The notes under the pieces were generated by a model. That model saw nothing but the letters and a program-made list of their open reading frames with translations. It had not been told where the DNA came from and made no database searches. A stretch of DNA of 64,000 nt from Prevotella sp. GTDB taxonomy: Bacteria; Bacteroidota; Bacteroidia; Bacteroidales; Bacteroidaceae. The stretch lies in the NCBI GenBank assembly GCA_017400455.1, contig JAFPTC010000047.1, positions 1 to 64,000 of the forward strand, given 5' to 3'. A program made the translations under genes and the position numbers. Numbering within the stretch: position 1 is the first letter of the stretch; each line of letters begins with the position of its first letter. Below are positions 1 through 9,252 of the stretch, in pieces.

Positions 1-648
1 AAGGGCTTCAAGGGCACGTTCCTCATTGAGCCGAAGCCCATGGAACCCTCTAAGCACCAGTACGATGTGGACACCGAGACCGTTATCGGCTTCCTGCGTG
101 CTCACGGCCTGGACAAGGACTTCAAGGTGAACATCGAGGTGAACCACGCCACACTGGCTGGCCACACCTTCGAGCACGAGCTGGCTTGCGCCGTTGATGC
201 CGGCATGCTGGGCAGCATCGATGCCAACCGTGGTGACGCCCAGAATGGCTGGGATACCGACCAGTTCCCCATCGATAACTACGAGCTCACTCAGGCCATG
301 ATGGAGATTATCCGCAACGGCGGTCTGGGCAATGGTGGTACCAACTTCGACGCCAAGATTCGTCGTAACAGCACCGACCTTGAGGATCTCTTCATCGCTC
401 ACATCAGCGGTATGGACGCTATGGCCCGTGCACTGCTGAACGCTGCTGACATCCTTGAGAACAGCGAGTTGCCCAAGATGAAGAAGGAGCGCTATGCCAG
501 CTTCGACGCCGGCATGGGTAAGGACTTCGAGGACGGCAAGCTCACGCTGGAGCAGGTCTACGAGTATGGCAAGAAGATTGGCGAGCCCAAGCAGACCAGC
601 GGCAAGCAGGAGAAGTACGAGACCATCGTTGCTCTCTACGCCAAGTAA
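1..648 (+). CDS. xylA: Xylose isomerase, C-terminal 215 residues (5' end outside window)
   Basis: Cytosolic, metal-dependent isomerisation of D-xylose to D-xylulose, the entry step for xylose released from xylan. The frame is open from base 1, so the N-terminal half lies upstream of the window (family length is about 440). The visible part carries class II metal-site motifs: Glu in [10 protein letters not shown], Glu and His in [14 protein letters not shown], Asp in GSIDANRGD and the [10 protein letters not shown] segment, and Asp in GGTNFDAK. Codon use (cgt, ggt, aag, gac) suggests high expression. A strong terminator follows 20 bp after the stop. Its position beside a xylan locus suggests shared physiology, though the genes that normally accompany it are not visible. 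Confidence 0.97.
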   Translation, partial: KGFKGTFLIEPKPMEPSKHQYDVDTETVIGFLRAHGLDKDFKVNIEVNHATLAGHTFEHELACAVDAGMLGSIDANRGDAQNGWDTDQFPIDNYELTQAMMEIIRNGGLGNGGTNFDAKIRRNSTDLEDLFIAHISGMDAMARALLNAADILENSELPKMKKERYASFDAGMGKDFEDGKLTLEQVYEYGKKIGEPKQTSGKQEKYETIVALYAK

Positions 649-667
649 GCTTTTACATTAATCAAAT

Positions 668-707
668 AAAAAACGTTCGCAAGGTTTTGTACTTGCGAAC
701 GTTTTTT
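668..707. terminator. Bidirectional intrinsic terminator between xylA and the convergent GH43 gene
   Basis: Perfect 16-bp inverted repeat (668-683 with 692-707) with an 8-base loop. It has six A on the left and six T on the right, so it can end transcripts from both directions. It lies between the xylA stop (648) and the end of the minus-strand GH43 gene (716). Confidence 0.95.
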
Positions 708-715
708 GTTTGCGT

Positions 716-2839
716 TTATTCTTCCCATCTCAGCACGGCTCCGTTGCGCCTGTTGGGGTCAGGGCCGACAAAGTCCATGGAGTAGGGGCTGCCCGTGGTG
801 GGGCTCTTGCCTATGTAGCGATGGTTGCGCAGCGAGAAGAGCATGAAATCCTGGTTCAGATAGTCTTGCCAGAGGAACACCTCAGCCTCTTTCTCGTCGG
901 TGGTGAAGCGCACGTCGCCAGCCAGGCCGTCGCCATAGACCTTGATATATCGCCCGTCGACGCATTTCAGCGACACACGGCCGTTGCCACGGTCAATCAG
1001 CTGGAACTGCGTGCGCTGGCTGCGGTCGTTGGCCCGCGTGTCGTAGAGCAGGCCGTGGGGATCGCACACGGCAGGCCGTCCCGTGGCCTTGTTGATGATG
1101 CGGAAGGTCTTGCCAAAGGGAATGTTCTTCGTGCGGTCGGCAGCCGGCTCCTCGACGGTGAAGTTGTCGAACTCGGCAAATCCGCCCAGCTTGCCCGTGG
1201 TGTTGAAGGCAAAGAGGGCATGGCGTGAGCCTTGGAACGAGATGAGCTGGTAGCTCAGCGGCATCATGCGGCCCATGGTGTGGAAGGTCTGTCCGTCGAT
1301 GGAGTAGGCATACTGAGCCTGATCGTTGTCATAGTCGCCAATCATGCGTAGCCATATTTTGCCGTCTTTCCCGTCGGGTAATGTTACAGGGGCCGTCACC
1401 GTGTCGTTGGTGAGCTGTTCGAAGCAGCGCAGGCTGAGCGTCTTGCCTTGCTTCACGATGCCAATCCACGAGCAGGGCACGTTGATGTTGCCCAGGCCGC
1501 AGACGTCGCCGTCCTTCATGCCCTTGGTATACAGCTCCACGGTGGTGATGCTCGTCGGGCCTATGACGCGCTGGGTCAGCGTGTTGCGAGCCCACATCAG
1601 CTGTTCGGCGGGCTGTGCCTGTATGCGCAGGCGCCCGTTCTTCAGGCTCCACAGCTTCTCCTCGGGGTTGTGGTTCCACTGCCAGATGCGACCCAGCTGC
1701 TTGCCGTCGAAGCTGTCGCTGCGGTCGTAAGGGGCGTGTTTGGCCTGTTCTGGTTGTTGCTGTGCTGCAGCAACAGACGGAGCGGGCTGGAAGCCAGGCT
1801 TGAACCATGTGCGGGGAGCGCGTCCCAGGTTGCCCTTCAGGCCCACCATGGGCCAGCCGTCTTCCCACGTCATGGGCATCAGGCATACGGTGCGGCCAAT
1901 GGAGTGGAAGTCCATCATGAAGAGTGCCCACCACGAGCCGTCGTTGAATTGCACAATGCCGCCCTGATGGGCGTTGGTGCAGGCCGTGGCGTCCTTGTCC
2001 AAGGGGCCGAGGCCGAATTTCGTGCCGTCCTCGCCAATGCGGTATTTCGTGCCGCGAGGCACCTGCGTCAGCGAGGCTGCGTGATAGCCGTAGGTCTCGT
2101 CGGCCGTGATGACGCGAGTTTCGTAGGGTCCCCAGATGCTCTTCGAGCGCGAGCAGAGCGTGCGGCCGTTGGGGCGGTAGTCGGTGGATATGAGGTAGTA
2201 CATGCCGTTGATCTTGTACATGTGGTGGCCTTCGCCCACGCCGTTGCCCTCGGGAATGATGACCCTCTCGGTGCCCTCTTTCGGGCCGCTCATGTCTGGC
2301 TCCAGCTCGGTACACTTCACCGTGCCGTAGCCGTGGATGGCGTAGACCTTTCCGTCGTCATCGAAGAGCACGCCCAGGTCGTAGATGTTGCCCTTCATGT
2401 TGTGGTGGGTCCATGGGCCGCGAATGTCCTTGGCTGTATAGCACTGCAAGCCCTTGCCGTTGACGTTCGAGAACACGTAGAACTGGCCGTTGGCATAGCG
2501 AATGCACGGGGCCCAGATGCCCTGACCGTAGATTTCTTCATGGTTTTTCAGCGCGAAGCGGTCTTCGGGAAAGTCGAAGCGGTCGAAGCAGTAGCTGACG
2601 TTTTCCCAGTTCACCAGGTCCTTGGAGTGGAGGATGACCAACCCTGGAACGGCATGCATGGTGGTGCCGGCCAGGTAGTAGTCGTCGCCCACGCGAAGAA
2701 TGTCGGGGTCGGAGAACTCGTCGTAGAACAGTGGGTTAGTAAACGTGCCGTTGCCGTTGTCGGCAGTCCACGACTGTGCGTGGCTGATGCTCGTCATGGC
2801 GGCGAACAGCATGGTCAGTAATAAATAACGTTTCATCAT
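716..2839 (-). CDS. Secreted GH43 glycosidase (beta-xylosidase/arabinofuranosidase type) with C-terminal beta-trefoil-like domain
   Basis: Predicted exo-acting glycosidase removing xylose or arabinose from xylan fragments. Signal peptide at residues 1-22 (ends SISHAQ), no lipobox. The five-bladed propeller carries the GH43 acids: base Asp44 (FSDPDILRV), Asp154 (YDLGVLFDDDG) and acid Glu203 (VGEGHHMYK). Residues about 380-565 form a concanavalin-like domain usual in GH43 xylosidases (IWQWNHNPEE, WLRMIGDYDND). Residues about 575-707 add a segment with beta-trefoil/fascin-like motifs (RVSLKCVDGRYIKVYG). A longer in-frame start (TTG at 2872) lies inside the promoter, so I use the ATG pair at 2839/2836. 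A second enzyme of similar architecture but without the trefoil segment is at 28406. Exact substrate is not determined. Confidence 0.9.
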   Translation of the reverse strand: MMKRYLLLTMLFAAMTSISHAQSWTADNGNGTFTNPLFYDEFSDPDILRVGDDYYLAGTTMHAVPGLVILHSKDLVNWENVSYCFDRFDFPEDRFALKNHEEIYGQGIWAPCIRYANGQFYVFSNVNGKGLQCYTAKDIRGPWTHHNMKGNIYDLGVLFDDDGKVYAIHGYGTVKCTELEPDMSGPKEGTERVIIPEGNGVGEGHHMYKINGMYYLISTDYRPNGRTLCSRSKSIWGPYETRVITADETYGYHAASLTQVPRGTKYRIGEDGTKFGLGPLDKDATACTNAHQGGIVQFNDGSWWALFMMDFHSIGRTVCLMPMTWEDGWPMVGLKGNLGRAPRTWFKPGFQPAPSVAAAQQQPEQAKHAPYDRSDSFDGKQLGRIWQWNHNPEEKLWSLKNGRLRIQAQPAEQLMWARNTLTQRVIGPTSITTVELYTKGMKDGDVCGLGNINVPCSWIGIVKQGKTLSLRCFEQLTNDTVTAPVTLPDGKDGKIWLRMIGDYDNDQAQYAYSIDGQTFHTMGRMMPLSYQLISFQGSRHALFAFNTTGKLGGFAEFDNFTVEEPAADRTKNIPFGKTFRIINKATGRPAVCDPHGLLYDTRANDRSQRTQFQLIDRGNGRVSLKCVDGRYIKVYGDGLAGDVRFTTDEKEAEVFLWQDYLNQDFMLFSLRNHRYIGKSPTTGSPYSMDFVGPDPNRRNGAVLRWEE

Positions 2840-2869
2840 AGATTTTTTGAATATAGTGCGTTGATTTTG

Positions 2870-2900
2870 CAAAGTTACGAAAACTCTGTCAAACAGCCAA
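2870..2900 (-). promoter_or_regulatory. Promoter of the minus-strand GH43 gene
   Basis: On the minus strand, TAACTTTG (2877-2870) matches the Bacteroidota -7 consensus TAnnTTTG. A TTGG at 2900-2897 sits 19 bases upstream, as expected for the -33 element. It ends about 30 bp before the ATG at 2839. Confidence 0.75.
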
Positions 2901-2941
2901 TTTTTTTGATGTCTTTTTTACACGTTTAAAAAAGCCAACGC

Positions 2942-3020
2942 CGCGTGAAAAAATCTCACGTGAGAAAATTTTCTGGGAAGGCCTCCCGTGAAAAAATCTC
3001 GCGTGAGATTTTTTCACGCG
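2942..3020 (+). repeat. 43-bp palindromic repeat array, locus 1 (two cores)
   Basis: Two cores, CTCACGTGAG at 2955-2964 and CTCGCGTGAG at 2998-3007, lie exactly 43 bp apart. They are joined by a GGGAAGGCCTCCCGTG segment and flanked by A and T tracts. The outermost 23 bases at each end are inverted copies with one mismatch. The same unit occurs at 19781, 32588 and 59390. This locus lies between the divergent promoters of GH43 and the uptake operon. Confidence 0.9.
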
Positions 3021-3105
3021 CCGTTGCCCCAGTTTTTCCGGACGTGCTTTCCGGCGAAAAAATCCAGCCCCTTTTTCCCGCTAAAAGCCCCTCTGGCCGC
3101 CGTTT

Positions 3106-3142
3106 TGCAACATTTCGAAAACAAAATGGAACGACAGGAAAA
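3106..3142 (+). promoter_or_regulatory. Possible regulator-binding element upstream of the uptake operon
   Basis: This 37-bp A-rich segment matches 27 of 37 positions with 20267-20303 upstream of the hybrid regulator gene, including an uninterrupted GAAAACAAA. It contains direct repeats of a GGAACA/GAAAACA type at about 11-bp spacing. It lies about 64 bp upstream of the -7 box at 3206. Binding by the regulator is inference. Confidence 0.4.
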
Positions 3143-3205
3143 CCCGAGTTGCCGATAAGAAAAGTACGACAAACGTGTGCGCAAGCGTATGTGCGAGAAT
3201 AATGC

Positions 3206-3213
3206 TACCTTTG
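3206..3213 (+). promoter_or_regulatory. -7 box of the FAS1/SusC/SusD operon
   Basis: TACCTTTG matches TAnnTTTG, 38 bp before the ATG at 3252. I see no convincing -33 TTTG at the usual 19-20 spacing, which would fit an activator-dependent promoter. Confidence 0.65.
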
Positions 3214-3251
3214 CAACATAAATTTGCAAATTTAATAATTTTAAAAAACGT

Positions 3252-5867
3252 ATGAAAACCAAAAAACAAATCAATCGTCGCTGCAGGCATGGTGTACTTG
3301 TGGCGGTGGGCGTGCTGTTGGCTGGTGCAAGTACCCTGTCGTCGTGTAGTCAGTACGACCTCGACGAGAAAACCCCGGAAGGGTGGGGGGCCAGCATCTA
3401 TGACTGGCTTGATGAACAGGGAAACTTTACCAACACGGTGCGCATGATTCAGGATCTTGGCTATGTCGATGTGCTGGCCAAGACGGGTTCGAAGACGCTG
3501 TTCGTGGCCGACGATGCCGCCTACGACCGCTTCTTCCGTAACAACCAGTGGGGAGTGAGCAGCTACGACCAGCTCTCGCTCTCGCAGAAAAAGCTGCTGC
3601 TTTTCGGCGGCATGATCGACAACAGCTACCAGGTGCAGTCGCTCTCCAGTACCGAGGGCCCCGTCGAGGGAAACTGCATGCGTCGCCAGTCGTCGGTGTC
3701 CATCTATGACTCGGTGCCCTTGCTCAGGAAGGCAAACGTGCCCGATGCCCTTTACTGGAGAAGCTATCGCGACCGCGACTCGCTGGTGGTGATGCACGAC
3801 ATGACGCCCATACCCATGATCCACTTCATTGAGCGTCACATGGCCAACAAGCAGATTACCAACGACGACTATGATTTCCTCTACAACTACACCACCCATC
3901 GCCAGAGTGGCGATGCCTCGGTGAACGGAGCACAGATTGTGGAGCAGAACATCCGTTGCCTGAACGGCTTTATCAACCGCATGAGCGAGGTGGTGACGCC
4001 CCTGCCCAACATGGCTGACATCATAGCCAAGAAGCCCAATACAAAGCTTTTCGCCCATTTGCTGGAGCGCTATTCGGTGCTCGACTATTGCGGCGACGAG
4101 GTGACACGCGCCTATAACGAGACTCGTGGCACCCATGTGGACTCGGTCTATCAGCTGCGTTATTTCTCAAAGCGGTCGCAGGGTGGTCGTGAGTTCACCA
4201 CCACCCACAACCAGAAGAGCCAGCCCAGCGGCGAGCTTCCCTTCGACCCGGGATGGAACAGCTACTTCATCCTGTCCAGCGAAAACAGCGACATCTCGCT
4301 GCAGCAGGACATGGCCGTGATGCTCGTGCCCAGCGACGAGGCACTCACCGAATACTGGGAAAACGGTGCCGGCGCTGCCCTGCGCAAGAGCTTCGGCTCG
4401 TGGGACAACGTGCCCTATTCCACGCTCACCGAGTTCATGAAGGCCAACATGCTGGCATCCTTCGTCAGCAGCGTGCCCAGCAAGTTCTCGTCCATCATGA
4501 ACGATGCCGCCGACCCGCTGGGCATTACCAAGGAAGACGTCGACTCCGTCTGGCTGGCTTGCAACGGCGCTGTCTACCTGACCAATCACGTGTTCACGCC
4601 AACGTCCTTCGTCAGCGTGATGTATCCCACCGTGGTCGACCAAAACATGAGTATCATCCACTGGGCCATTGAGCAGCTGAACTATGGCGCCTACCTGAAC
4701 TCGCTGAACACGCGCTACAGCTTCTTCCTGCCATCCAACGATGCACTGCTGAACTACATCGACCCCACTTCCTATGGCAAGCCGCAGCGTCAGATGCTTC
4801 GCTTCCACTACGACGGATCGAGAAAGGGCAGCGAGGTGTATGCCAGCGTTCATAACATCGACCCCGAGACGGGCGAGGTGGGCGACTCTATCAACGTGCT
4901 CACCAACACGGGTGGAAAGAACCTTCGCGGCAACCCCATCCTGAACCGTCTTTATAATATCCTGGACGACCATGTCGTCATTGGCGATGTGGAGGATGGT
5001 CATGAGTATTACCGTACCAAGGGCGGCTCTACCCTTCACGTGAGCAAGGTGGCTCAGGGTGCCAACGGCATGACCGTCGAAGGCTCGCTGCAGGTCAACG
5101 GCGAGTCGAAGCCCGTTGCCGTGGACTATGTGTACGACCAGACCGATGGCGGTAACGGCAAGACCTACATCCTTGAGGAAGGTCCCGTGCTCGGCACACG
5201 TCAAACCGTGTTCAACGTCCTGGGACAGCACGAAGAGTTCAGCCGCTTCCGCGACCTGCTGGAAGGCAGCGACCTGCTGGAGACCATCCATGAGGATCGC
5301 TATGCTTGCAGCGACACCTGCATCAGCGTGTTCAACAACTACCACTACACCGTCTACGTGCCCACCAACGAGAGCATCGACGCCCTCATCGCCAGCGGCG
5401 TACTGCCCACATGGGAACAGGTGGGAGCCTTTGACCAGGACGATCCCGAGCAGAAGGCTCAGGCCGACAAGCTGGCCCAGAAGATTAACGACTTCCTGCG
5501 CTATCACATCCAGGATAACTCGTTCTTCATCGGTGCCAACAACATCGTTTCCAGGGATGACATGGACAAGGATGTGGTGGAAGCCCAGTATGAGACCGCC
5601 TTTATCGACAAGGAAGAGAAGAAGTTCAACCGCCTCACGGTCAAGCTCGATCATGCCGGCAAGGAGATTGTCATCAAGGATGCGGCCGGCAACGAACGCC
5701 ATGTCCTGACTAATAATTCCAGCCTCTATAACCTCATGGCCCGTGAGTATGTCTATACTTCCGAATCGAAGAGCAATTCCAACAACAACATCTACACCTC
5801 TTCTTCGGCCGTTATTCATCTCATCGACGGTCCGCTGCTGACCGACTCGATGTTTAATGACAAATGA
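3252..5867 (+). CDS. Multi-FAS1 (fasciclin-like) surface lipoprotein, first gene of the uptake operon
   Basis: Predicted outer-membrane lipoprotein of 871 residues: signal peptide, lipobox ending at Cys32 (STLSSC), then the acidic stretch SQYDLDE expected of surface-exported lipoproteins. The rest reads as about four divergent fasciclin/FAS1-type repeats (roughly 45-220, 260-450, 460-640 and 650-870). Recognisable FAS1 signatures include SKTLFVADDAAYDRFF, VMLVPSDEALTEYW, YSFFLPSNDALLNYI and YTVYVPTNESIDALI. FAS1 domains are adhesion or carbohydrate-associated folds. Its place ahead of susC suggests a glycan-binding or complex-forming role, but no ligand can be read from sequence. It is followed after 10 bp by SusC. 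ATG chosen 38 bp after the -7 box. Confidence 0.85.
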   Translation: MKTKKQINRRCRHGVLVAVGVLLAGASTLSSCSQYDLDEKTPEGWGASIYDWLDEQGNFTNTVRMIQDLGYVDVLAKTGSKTLFVADDAAYDRFFRNNQWGVSSYDQLSLSQKKLLLFGGMIDNSYQVQSLSSTEGPVEGNCMRRQSSVSIYDSVPLLRKANVPDALYWRSYRDRDSLVVMHDMTPIPMIHFIERHMANKQITNDDYDFLYNYTTHRQSGDASVNGAQIVEQNIRCLNGFINRMSEVVTPLPNMADIIAKKPNTKLFAHLLERYSVLDYCGDEVTRAYNETRGTHVDSVYQLRYFSKRSQGGREFTTTHNQKSQPSGELPFDPGWNSYFILSSENSDISLQQDMAVMLVPSDEALTEYWENGAGAALRKSFGSWDNVPYSTLTEFMKANMLASFVSSVPSKFSSIMNDAADPLGITKEDVDSVWLACNGAVYLTNHVFTPTSFVSVMYPTVVDQNMSIIHWAIEQLNYGAYLNSLNTRYSFFLPSNDALLNYIDPTSYGKPQRQMLRFHYDGSRKGSEVYASVHNIDPETGEVGDSINVLTNTGGKNLRGNPILNRLYNILDDHVVIGDVEDGHEYYRTKGGSTLHVSKVAQGANGMTVEGSLQVNGESKPVAVDYVYDQTDGGNGKTYILEEGPVLGTRQTVFNVLGQHEEFSRFRDLLEGSDLLETIHEDRYACSDTCISVFNNYHYTVYVPTNESIDALIASGVLPTWEQVGAFDQDDPEQKAQADKLAQKINDFLRYHIQDNSFFIGANNIVSRDDMDKDVVEAQYETAFIDKEEKKFNRLTVKLDHAGKEIVIKDAAGNERHVLTNNSSLYNLMAREYVYTSESKSNSNNNIYTSSSAVIHLIDGPLLTDSMFNDK

Positions 5868-5877
5868 AGAATGATAA

Positions 5878-8800
5878 ATGAATAAGACTATGCATAATAT
5901 AATGAAAACAAGGGAAGCCGCTTGGTGGCTGAAAATGGCAAGTTTGTCATTTATCATGATTTTCGCGCCGTTTGCCCATGTTGCTGCCCAGCGGGCCGGC
6001 GACATCATCAGCGGACAGGTGAGCGACGCCTACGGGCCAGTGATGATGGCCAACGTGGTGGAGATTGACGCCGCCAACCGTATTGTGGCTTCGGCCGTGA
6101 CCGACATGAGCGGTAACTTCTCGTTCAAGTTGAAGAATCCCAAGGACAAACTGCGCATCACCTATGTGGGCTGCAAAACCGTCCTCCTTCCGTTCAATAA
6201 AACCCACTACAAGGTGGTGCTGCAGGATGCCACGCAACTCGTCGATGTGATCATCACCGCCACGAAGCGTGCACAAGGCTCTGGCCTGGCCATCCCGCAG
6301 AAGGAAATCTCTACAGCCCGACAGACCATCGACATGTCGGAGTTTGAGGGATTGTCGGTGACCACCGTTGACGAGGCCCTCCAGGGTCGTATCGCCGGCT
6401 TGGACATCGTGGCCAACTCGGGTAACCTGGGCGCCGGCACCTCCATGCGCTTGCGTGGTGTGTCGAGTATCAACAGTAGCAGCGAACCCCTCATCGTGGT
6501 CGACGGCAACGTGTGGGAGACAGGCAATACTGACAACTTTGACTTCTCTTCGGCCAACGACGAGAAGTTTGCCGAGCTGCTGAACGTCAATCCAGAGGAT
6601 ATTGAGAGCATCAGCGTGCTGAAAGATGCTGCCGCAACGGCCATCTGGGGCTCGCAGGGTGCTAACGGCGTCATTGAAATCAAGACCAAGCGCGGTGCGC
6701 GAGGCAAGACGAAGGTGACCTACAGCCTCCGACTCACGGGAACCTATCAGCCCGAGGGCATGAAACTGCTCAACGGCGACGAATACACCATGATGCTCAA
6801 GGAGGAATATTTCAACCCGCGCCTGCAGGCAGGAGCCAGCGACAATATCGACGAAATCAACTATAAGTCGGGCGGTGACTTCTCAGAATATCAAATGTAT
6901 AACGAGAACACCGACTGGGTGAAGGCCGTCAAGCAAACCGGATGGCGCCAGAACCACTATGTGGCGTTGAGCGGTGGTGGCGAAAAGGCCAATTTCCGCA
7001 TTGCAGCAGGCTATGACCACGAAACGGGCTCTATCATCAAGCAGCAGCTCGACCGATTCACCACCCGCGTGGCCCTCGACTACTTCGTGAGTGACCGTAT
7101 CAAGATTGCCACCAACGTGGCGCTGACCTACACTGACAACCACAAGAACTATTCTGACCTGCTTTCCGTGGCTTATCGCCGTATGCCGAACCTGGCCATC
7201 TACGAGCAGGACAAGGATGGCAACAGCCTCGGTACATATTATAATATGTTGCCCACGGTCAACGAGGTGTTCCGCGAAAACCAGCTCCGCGACTACAACC
7301 CTGTTGCCCTGGCCGACTTGGCTAAGAATGAAGAGACGAGCTACAACATCGAACCCGAATTTAAGCTGAACTATGAACTGCTGGGCATTGATAATGAGAA
7401 GACACGCTTGAGCTATGAAGGCAAGATTGTGTTCAACATCTTCAACCGCTATAACGACATGTTCCGCCCGCTTTCGCTGAGCACTGGCGGATGGAGCAGC
7501 AGCGACGCGAACCTGGCTACCAATAATGCCTACAAGAGCCTGGGTATTACTACTACCCATACGCTCACCTTCGTGCCTCAGTTCAGCAACAAGGACCACT
7601 CGCTCATGATGATGCTTCGCGGTCAGCTGACCGACGGTACCAGCACCAGCCAGAACACCAGCGAATATGGCTTGCCTACGGGCACTATCATTTCTTCCAG
7701 TGCACCCGGCATCATTTCCAGCTTCGGCTCATCGCCCGGCCAGTGGCGCAGCATCTACTTCACCTATTCGGCTCACTACGCCTACAAGGGCCGCTATGTG
7801 GTAGACTTCTCGGTGCGTCGCGATGGCAGCACAAAGTTCGGTCCGGACCAGCGCTGGGGTAACTTCCCGGCCCTGTCGGGAAAGTGGGTCATCAGCGACG
7901 AGCCGTTCATCAAGGAGCACCTGCCGTTCATCAGCATGCTTTCCATCCGTCCAGGCTGGGGCATCGTGGGCCAGCAGCCTGGCAGCGAAGGCCTGTTCTA
8001 CAGCAAGTACACGGGTGGCAAGGGCTACATGAACTATGGCTCCGTCTACCAGAGCAACATCCAGCTGAAGAACCTCAAGTGGGAGCAGCAGGAAACCTAT
8101 AACCTGGGCTTCGACTTCGGATTCTGGAACGACCGCATCAATGGTAATGTGGAGGTCTACAAGCAGAAGAAGACCGACCTGCTGATGGGCAATCGCGCCC
8201 TGCCTTCCAGCTCTGGTTTCGCCTCGCTGGCCTATCAGAACGTAGGCTCGATGGAGAACGTTGGATGGGAGTTTAACCTGAATGGCAACAACATTATCAA
8301 GGCTGGCAAGTTTGGCGTTGACTTCAACATCACCTTTGCCAACAACCGCAACAAACTGACCGAAATGGACGAGACGGTGCTGGCTTCGCTCAACAGCGAT
8401 TTCGACCGTCAGAACGGCAGCTATCTCTCCCGCGTGGAGCTGAACCGCCCGCTCGGAGGCATCTATGGCTTCCGCTACAAGGGAGTCTATCAGTACAGCA
8501 AATACTCTGAGACTGAGGTGCCTGGCGTCAGCGGTCCCAATGCTCCGGTGGCTCGCGATGCCAATGGAAATGTCATCCTCGACAACTATGGACGCACCAA
8601 GGCCATGATGTTTTGCTATCAGGGCGTGGTCGACGAAGACCGTACCTTCCATGGCGGTGATGCCATTTACGATGATGTCAACCACGACGGACAGATCAAC
8701 GAGCTTGACATCGTCTACCTGGGCTCCTCACTGCCTAAGTTCACCGGTGGCTTCGGCTTTAAGCTTCACTTCGGCAGGCTGACCTGGAACAACCAGTTCA

Positions 8801-9222
8801 ACTTCCGCTATGGCAACAAGATCATCAACAAGGCACGCATGAATGCAGAGAACATGTATTCTAACAACAATCAGAGTCGTGCCGTGCTGTGGCGCTGGCG
8901 TGTTGAGGGCGACATTGCCCAGATTCCCCGTGCACTTTATAACTACGGCTACAACTGGCTGGGTAGCGACCGCTTCGTGGAAGACGGCTCCTTCATCCGT
9001 CTGAACTACTCGCAGCTGAGCTACGCACTCAGTCCCAAAGTCTTGAAGAAGTTCGGACTGTCCCAGCTGAGCCTCTATGTGTCAGCCAACAACCTGTTTG
9101 TGCTCACCAAGTATTCTGGAGCCGATCCGGAGGTGGGCTACGGTGGTTATGGCGTAGTGACCGACAATGCGCAGACACCACGTGCAAAGTCCTTTACGGG
9201 TGGTATCACCATTTCCTTTTAA
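5878..9222 (+). CDS. SusC/RagA-family TonB-dependent outer-membrane transporter 1
   Basis: Imports oligosaccharides across the outer membrane with the SusD partner at 9253. Signal peptide ends near HVAAQ. Residues about 40-115 form the carboxypeptidase-regulatory-like domain (ISGQVSDAYGPVMMANVV). The plug follows at about 130-260, with LQGRIAGLDIVANSGNLG, the SusC hallmark RLRGVSSINSSSEPLIVVDG and GSQGANGVIEIKTKRG. The remainder is the 22-strand barrel ending in aromatic ITISF. Length 1114 is typical. In-frame ATGs also occur at 5890 and 5902; the last gives the most conventional signal peptide. The SusC at 14692 is clearly divergent in sequence, so the two are probably not a recent duplication. 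Confidence 0.95.
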   Translation: MNKTMHNIMKTREAAWWLKMASLSFIMIFAPFAHVAAQRAGDIISGQVSDAYGPVMMANVVEIDAANRIVASAVTDMSGNFSFKLKNPKDKLRITYVGCKTVLLPFNKTHYKVVLQDATQLVDVIITATKRAQGSGLAIPQKEISTARQTIDMSEFEGLSVTTVDEALQGRIAGLDIVANSGNLGAGTSMRLRGVSSINSSSEPLIVVDGNVWETGNTDNFDFSSANDEKFAELLNVNPEDIESISVLKDAAATAIWGSQGANGVIEIKTKRGARGKTKVTYSLRLTGTYQPEGMKLLNGDEYTMMLKEEYFNPRLQAGASDNIDEINYKSGGDFSEYQMYNENTDWVKAVKQTGWRQNHYVALSGGGEKANFRIAAGYDHETGSIIKQQLDRFTTRVALDYFVSDRIKIATNVALTYTDNHKNYSDLLSVAYRRMPNLAIYEQDKDGNSLGTYYNMLPTVNEVFRENQLRDYNPVALADLAKNEETSYNIEPEFKLNYELLGIDNEKTRLSYEGKIVFNIFNRYNDMFRPLSLSTGGWSSSDANLATNNAYKSLGITTTHTLTFVPQFSNKDHSLMMMLRGQLTDGTSTSQNTSEYGLPTGTIISSSAPGIISSFGSSPGQWRSIYFTYSAHYAYKGRYVVDFSVRRDGSTKFGPDQRWGNFPALSGKWVISDEPFIKEHLPFISMLSIRPGWGIVGQQPGSEGLFYSKYTGGKGYMNYGSVYQSNIQLKNLKWEQQETYNLGFDFGFWNDRINGNVEVYKQKKTDLLMGNRALPSSSGFASLAYQNVGSMENVGWEFNLNGNNIIKAGKFGVDFNITFANNRNKLTEMDETVLASLNSDFDRQNGSYLSRVELNRPLGGIYGFRYKGVYQYSKYSETEVPGVSGPNAPVARDANGNVILDNYGRTKAMMFCYQGVVDEDRTFHGGDAIYDDVNHDGQINELDIVYLGSSLPKFTGGFGFKLHFGRLTWNNQFNFRYGNKIINKARMNAENMYSNNNQSRAVLWRWRVEGDIAQIPRALYNYGYNWLGSDRFVEDGSFIRLNYSQLSYALSPKVLKKFGLSQLSLYVSANNLFVLTKYSGADPEVGYGGYGVVTDNAQTPRAKSFTGGITISF

Positions 9223-9252
9223 TTAGTAATGTGTAATTAGTTATTTAGTAAT

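Noticed and set aside
2942..3020. Repeat arrays considered as a CRISPR
   Set aside because: The 43-bp units are directly adjacent and palindromic, with no variable spacers, only two or three units, and no cas genes.
2945..3202. Open frames across repeat locus 1 on both strands
   Set aside because: They translate the 43-bp repeat and the promoter region; similar peptides from the other repeat loci arise only because the DNA repeats.
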